Positions 5,932 to 8,770 of a DNA stretch of 8,770 nt are shown piece after piece. The number at the start of each line of letters is the position of its first letter. Within the stretch, counting starts at the first letter, position 1. Source of the DNA: Cellvibrionales bacterium UBA2618 (lineage in GTDB: Bacteria > Pseudomonadota > Gammaproteobacteria > Pseudomonadales > Porticoccaceae). A program made the position numbers and the translations under genes. The notes beneath the pieces were generated by a model. That model saw only the letters and a program-made list of their open reading frames with translations. It did no database searches and was not told where the DNA came from. The stretch covers positions 1-8,770 of the forward strand of contig DDJS01000014.1 of the NCBI GenBank assembly GCA_002339165.1. The letters are read 5' to 3'.

Positions 5932-8247
5932 TTAATCGTAACTCGCCATCACTTCAAAACCAACAACTCGAGGCTCGCGGGTTCCCGCATAGGACCAAAG
6001 CGGTTGTACATCGTACCCATGGGTATAACCGTCCTCGTCGGTCAAGTTGCGGCCAAACAGGCTGAACGTCAACGTATCGACGCGATAATTAACCGACATA
6101 TCAACAATGGTCTGCGCACCATTTGAAAGCTCAGTCGTGTTTTCGTTATCGATAAAGTGTTTACCCAAATAGCGCACTGAACCCCTCACCCAGGCTTCGC
6201 CGCCGCCAAGGTCCCAGCTGTACGTTGCATCTACGTTCATCGTCACGTCAGGTGCTCGGCGAAAATCCCTGTCGCTTAAATCGACCGAGTTGCCGTCGCT
6301 ACCGGTATATTTAAAAGAGTCGTACTCAGCATCGAGCAAACCAACGTTGGCACGGACATACAATGCATCCGACACTTGCGCCTGCAACTCAACTTCAAGA
6401 CCTGTGATAGTTGCTTCCGCAGCATTCACAACCACGGTTTTTTGCCCTGTCGCGCCACCGGAATTAGGTAATTTAAGCTCTTCCTGTTTTTCGTCAAACT
6501 TCATTAAAAACGCACTCGCGTTCAAGCGCACGCGATTATCCAGCCACTCAGATTTAATACCGAATTCGACATTGTCCACTGTCTCTGGATCGTAGGGCTG
6601 CGTGGCCTCCTCTAAACCACCGCCGACGCGACCATTAAAGCCACCGCTACGGAATCCGCGAGATAGAGTACCAAAAACCATCATGTCCTCGGTGTACTGG
6701 TAACGGAGACCCAACTTGGGAGTAAATTTGTCCCATTCCGCCTTGGGGAAATTCGGGCTGGTATCGGCTTGACCACCGATTTGGCGAGAGATTTTTTCGT
6801 CCTCGGTATAACGACCACCGACGGTCACCGTCAGGCGATCGCTCAAATCGTAATCGGCCTCAAAAAATATTGCCGACGAATCAGTTTCCTGATTGGTGTA
6901 TTGATAAATATCCAAAGCCAGCGTCGGTGGGTTAAAGCCAATCCAACTGCGCAACCAGATCTCGTACTCAGACGTCCAGGTAAAAATGCCAGCGACCAAA
7001 TCGAAGCCATCACCACTATCATACGAGAAACGCAGTTCGTGACTTTCTTGCTCGTAGACCGCGGGGCGGCTAGTGCCATAAAGCATTGCATCGACACCGT
7101 CCCAGGTAGAGAGAATGCTCTCATCGGATTCCCATTGACCGTAGATGTAATCCAGCGTCATGTTGTCATTGATATCGTATGAGGCTCTGAGGCTGGTAGT
7201 CTGCGATTCAAAACTGGCTGAACAAGGCACTTTTGAAATTGTATCGATCGGCGTGATTGCAATACCTGGCAGCGGTAACCCATTGGCCGCGTTGAACGCA
7301 GCCGTCGCAATACCGTATTTATTTTCCGGTCCAAACGAACTGGGCTGATAACAAACGCCGGCAACCTTTCTGCGATCGCCCGTAATCGGTACATTTTGAT
7401 TCGGCGCGCAGTCAAAAAATGAACCTGGCCCGCACAGTATATGACGACCTCCCGGTTGCGCCGTATTCAGCAGAGGAGGAGTATCTTGGGTTACGTCATC
7501 CTCATAATAACTCAGCTGCACTTCCAACGCGTCCGACGGCGTCCACAACAAACTACCGCCCATTGACTGATAGTCATTTTTACCGTCATCGCTACCCAAA
7601 GAGACATTGTGATAATACCCCTCACCCTGATCGCGCATAGCCGCTGTCAATTTCAATGCGACCGTATCAGAGATTCCAAAATTAACCACCGTGTCGAAAT
7701 AGTTGGTATCAAAATCTTCCAGACCCGCGCGGATCTTTAGTCCGGTCTCGCCGGTCGGACGACTACGCGAGACAATAATCGCACCACCAATGGTGTTGCG
7801 GCCGAACATCGTGCCCTGAGGGCCGCGAGCGACCGATACACTTTCTAGATCGATACTGCGCAAGATGGAACCGGAGTTGGCGCCGATAAAGATATCATCC
7901 ACCACCACGGCCACCGCCGGATCGAAGTTTTTCTCAACGTCAGCAACACCGATTCCGCGCAAAAAGATCGCCGCGTTGCCTCCCGGCCCCTGCGAAGTGT
8001 CATCAATAATGAGATTAGGAGCAACGTTGGCTAGTCCTTTGATGTCGCGAGCGAACTGTTGTTCTATCTCAGTTTGACTAAGTGCGCTTACCGCCAGCCC
8101 AACATCCTGTAAGTTTTCTTCGCGCTTGCGCGCCGTGACTACGATTTCTTCCAAACCCGCCACAGGCGCTTGCGCTGTGGCGGTCAAGACCCCCATCCCT
8201 GCCAACACCAAGGCCGTTTGCAACAATACAGAAATCAGTCTAACCAT
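5932..8247 (-). CDS. TonB-dependent outer-membrane receptor, 771 aa
   Basis: This 22-stranded-type outer-membrane transporter is energised by TonB-ExbBD. A Sec signal peptide spans about residues 1-27, with likely cleavage after ATAQA. Then come the TonB box region EEIVVTA (33-39) and a plug domain with IFLRGIG (94-100) and RGPQGTMFGRNTIGG (141-155). The barrel contains typical GGRYTEDEK and LSRGFRSGGFNGR segments and ends ...FEVMASYD. The terminal residue is D after Y, where most barrels end in an aromatic residue. A predicted external loop carries four cysteines (C272, C280, C299, C342), possibly two disulfides. The longest frame starts at GTG 8268, but AAGGGG lies seven bases before ATG 8247, which begins directly at the signal peptide, so ATG is chosen. 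Similar receptors in this branch accompany catabolic genes rather than siderophore synthesis. No siderophore genes are present here, so uptake of an organic substrate is inferred from the neighbours. Confidence 0.95.
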   Translation of the reverse strand: MVRLISVLLQTALVLAGMGVLTATAQAPVAGLEEIVVTARKREENLQDVGLAVSALSQTEIEQQFARDIKGLANVAPNLIIDDTSQGPGGNAAIFLRGIGVADVEKNFDPAVAVVVDDIFIGANSGSILRSIDLESVSVARGPQGTMFGRNTIGGAIIVSRSRPTGETGLKIRAGLEDFDTNYFDTVVNFGISDTVALKLTAAMRDQGEGYYHNVSLGSDDGKNDYQSMGGSLLWTPSDALEVQLSYYEDDVTQDTPPLLNTAQPGGRHILCGPGSFFDCAPNQNVPITGDRRKVAGVCYQPSSFGPENKYGIATAAFNAANGLPLPGIAITPIDTISKVPCSASFESQTTSLRASYDINDNMTLDYIYGQWESDESILSTWDGVDAMLYGTSRPAVYEQESHELRFSYDSGDGFDLVAGIFTWTSEYEIWLRSWIGFNPPTLALDIYQYTNQETDSSAIFFEADYDLSDRLTVTVGGRYTEDEKISRQIGGQADTSPNFPKAEWDKFTPKLGLRYQYTEDMMVFGTLSRGFRSGGFNGRVGGGLEEATQPYDPETVDNVEFGIKSEWLDNRVRLNASAFLMKFDEKQEELKLPNSGGATGQKTVVVNAAEATITGLEVELQAQVSDALYVRANVGLLDAEYDSFKYTGSDGNSVDLSDRDFRRAPDVTMNVDATYSWDLGGGEAWVRGSVRYLGKHFIDNENTTELSNGAQTIVDMSVNYRVDTLTFSLFGRNLTDEDGYTHGYDVQPLWSYAGTREPRVVGFEVMASYD

Positions 8248-8254
8248 TATTTTT

Positions 8255-8260
8255 CCCCTT
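8255..8260 (-). promoter_or_regulatory. Ribosome binding site deciding the receptor start
   Basis: AAGGGG on the minus strand is seven bases before ATG 8247. It lies inside the frame opened by the upstream GTG at 8268, making that GTG improbable. Confidence 0.65.
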
Positions 8261-8273
8261 ATAGGCACGCCAA

Positions 8274-8303
8274 GTGCTTTTTTGAATTAAATTAAAAAAG
8301 CAC
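8274..8303. promoter_or_regulatory. 30-base near-palindrome in the receptor leader
   Basis: Perfect 10-base arms GTGCTTTTTT and AAAAAAGCAC flank a 10-base AT-rich centre that is itself mostly self-complementary. It lies 26 bases upstream of the receptor ATG, just upstream of its ribosome binding site. Lacking a GC-rich stem with trailing T's, it is not a standard terminator. An operator or a leader hairpin is more likely. The arm at 8274-8279 can alternatively pair with AGGCAC at 8263-8268. Confidence 0.45.
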
Positions 8304-8468
8304 AGCAGATATGCTACTCGACTCTTTATATTGATCATAGTGTACTGTCGGACACAGATCGAGAAAAGTGATATTTTGAGTTTTTTAAAAAAAACAATAA
8401 CCTCAAGCTACTAATTCGAAAAGTATATCTAGCCAAGCTTATATTGTCAGGCAAGGAAAGTTTTAATG

Positions 8469-8484
8469 TGGCACAGATCCAGCT
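8469..8484 (+). promoter_or_regulatory. Candidate sigma-54 promoter (-24/-12) for the prepilin gene
   Basis: TGGCAC-AGATC-CAGCT matches TGGCACG-N4-TTGCW at all six bases of the -24 element and at the GC and final T of the -12 element, with the obligatory GG-N10-GC spacing. Type IV major pilin genes are often sigma-54/PilR dependent. Transcription would begin near 8495, giving a leader of roughly 135 to 165 bases. The TT preceding GC is missing, so the match is partial. Confidence 0.35.
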
Positions 8485-8630
8485 AATTGCTTGCGCAGAA
8501 CTCAGGCAATGATGACTAATTTTCAATATTTACAAATATTCCTCTAGAAATACCCAAGATGCCAAATAGTCGCTAGCCAATCGCCCTCATCACGACCATA
8601 TTACGGAACCCATAGCAATAGCCGACAGCC

Positions 8631-8770
8631 ATGAATAAAACTAGCGGATCCAGCGGGTTTATGCATCAACAGAGTTCAGGCTTCACCTTACTTGAGCTAA
8701 TGGTGGTTATCGCCATTATTGGTATCTTGGTGGCAACCGCCCTGCCGAGGTATACCGACTACACCATACG
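8631..8770 (+). CDS. Type IV pilin precursor (class IVa prepilin), partial at window edge
   Basis: The frame is open to the end of the window. After a short hydrophilic leader comes SG|FTLLELMVVIAIIGILVA, the N-methylation/prepilin peptidase motif: glycine before the cut, F as first mature residue, glutamate at mature position 5 and a hydrophobic helix. It continues as TALPRYTDYTIR, which resembles PilA/PilE-type subunits. The product is processed by PilD at the inner membrane and assembled into pili, or acts as a minor pilin or pseudopilin; the missing C-terminal part prevents a choice. From ATG 8631 the leader is 17 residues, long for class IVa; an internal ATG at 8661 would give the usual 7-residue leader MHQQSSG. 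Neither has a clear Shine-Dalgarno. It is divergent from the receptor gene and probably belongs to a different functional unit. Confidence 0.85.
   Translation, partial: MNKTSGSSGFMHQQSSGFTLLELMVVIAIIGILVATALPRYTDYTI

Larger units (their letters stand above)
8248..8630. other. AT-rich divergent intergenic region between receptor and prepilin genes
   Basis: About 380 bases separate the two divergent genes, and the region is clearly AT-richer than the coding parts. It must hold both promoters. For the receptor side I see only poor -10 candidates (TATGAT and TATAAA near 8322-8338, minus strand) without a good -35. On the pilin side there is a sigma-54-like candidate. A 63-codon minus frame (8335-8526) has no family resemblance or ribosome binding site. 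Confidence 0.5.

Noticed and set aside
6769..7182. Plus-strand frame of 137 codons
   Set aside because: It is an antisense shadow of the receptor barrel.
8480..8490. TTGC at 8487-8490 as the -12 element paired with TGGCAC
   Set aside because: The spacing is seven bases too long. The GC at 8482-8483 has the correct distance instead.
8335..8526. 63-codon minus-strand frame in the divergent intergenic region
   Set aside because: It is AT-rich, has no ribosome binding site and no known family, and it overlaps the sigma-54-like element.

Overview
The window looks like chromosomal DNA from a Gram-negative, aerobic, heterotrophic bacterium, most likely a gammaproteobacterium. It encodes a TonB-dependent outer-membrane receptor, a twin-arginine-exported flavoprotein, CoA-dependent acid activation and a type IVa prepilin. 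I cannot go below class level from the sequence alone. A marine Cellvibrionales/Spongiibacteraceae-type organism is a guess based on the style of the receptor and the gene company.

Layout. Five intact genes lie on the minus strand and read leftwards from about 8247 to 64. In transcription order they are: a TonB-dependent receptor (8247-5932); a Tat-signal FAD-dependent dehydrogenase of the fumarate reductase / 3-ketosteroid-delta1-dehydrogenase superfamily (5640-3886); a SnoaL/NTF2-like small enzyme (3850-3374); an AMP-forming acyl-CoA synthetase (3142-1592); and an ACAD10/11-type acyl-CoA phosphotransferase (1098-64, TTG start). Between the last two, about 490 bases hold no intact gene. They do contain a decayed piece of a FadB/FadJ-type enoyl-CoA hydratase/3-hydroxyacyl-CoA dehydrogenase (about 1297-1473). 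At the right edge, on the plus strand and divergent from the receptor, a type IV prepilin gene begins at 8631 and runs off the window. A sigma-54-like promoter candidate lies upstream of it.

How the genes may work together (inference). The receptor would bring a scarce or bulky, probably lipid-like compound across the outer membrane. The exported flavoprotein could desaturate or reduce it in the periplasm. The SnoaL-like protein could isomerise or hydrate an intermediate. The ligase would make the CoA thioester, and the kinase-like protein would phosphorylate a hydroxyacyl-CoA so that the hydroxyl can be eliminated, as described for ACAD10/11 and for LvaA in levulinate catabolism. The substrate cannot be read from the sequence. 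Steroids or other polycyclic or branched acids are possible because of the ketosteroid-dehydrogenase-like flavoprotein.

Regulatory signals are modest. There is a nearly palindromic 30-base element in the leader of the receptor gene, a GC-rich hairpin in the leader of the flavoprotein gene, and good Shine-Dalgarno sequences that move several starts inside the longest open frames. I see no tRNA, rRNA, CRISPR array, insertion sequence or integrase.
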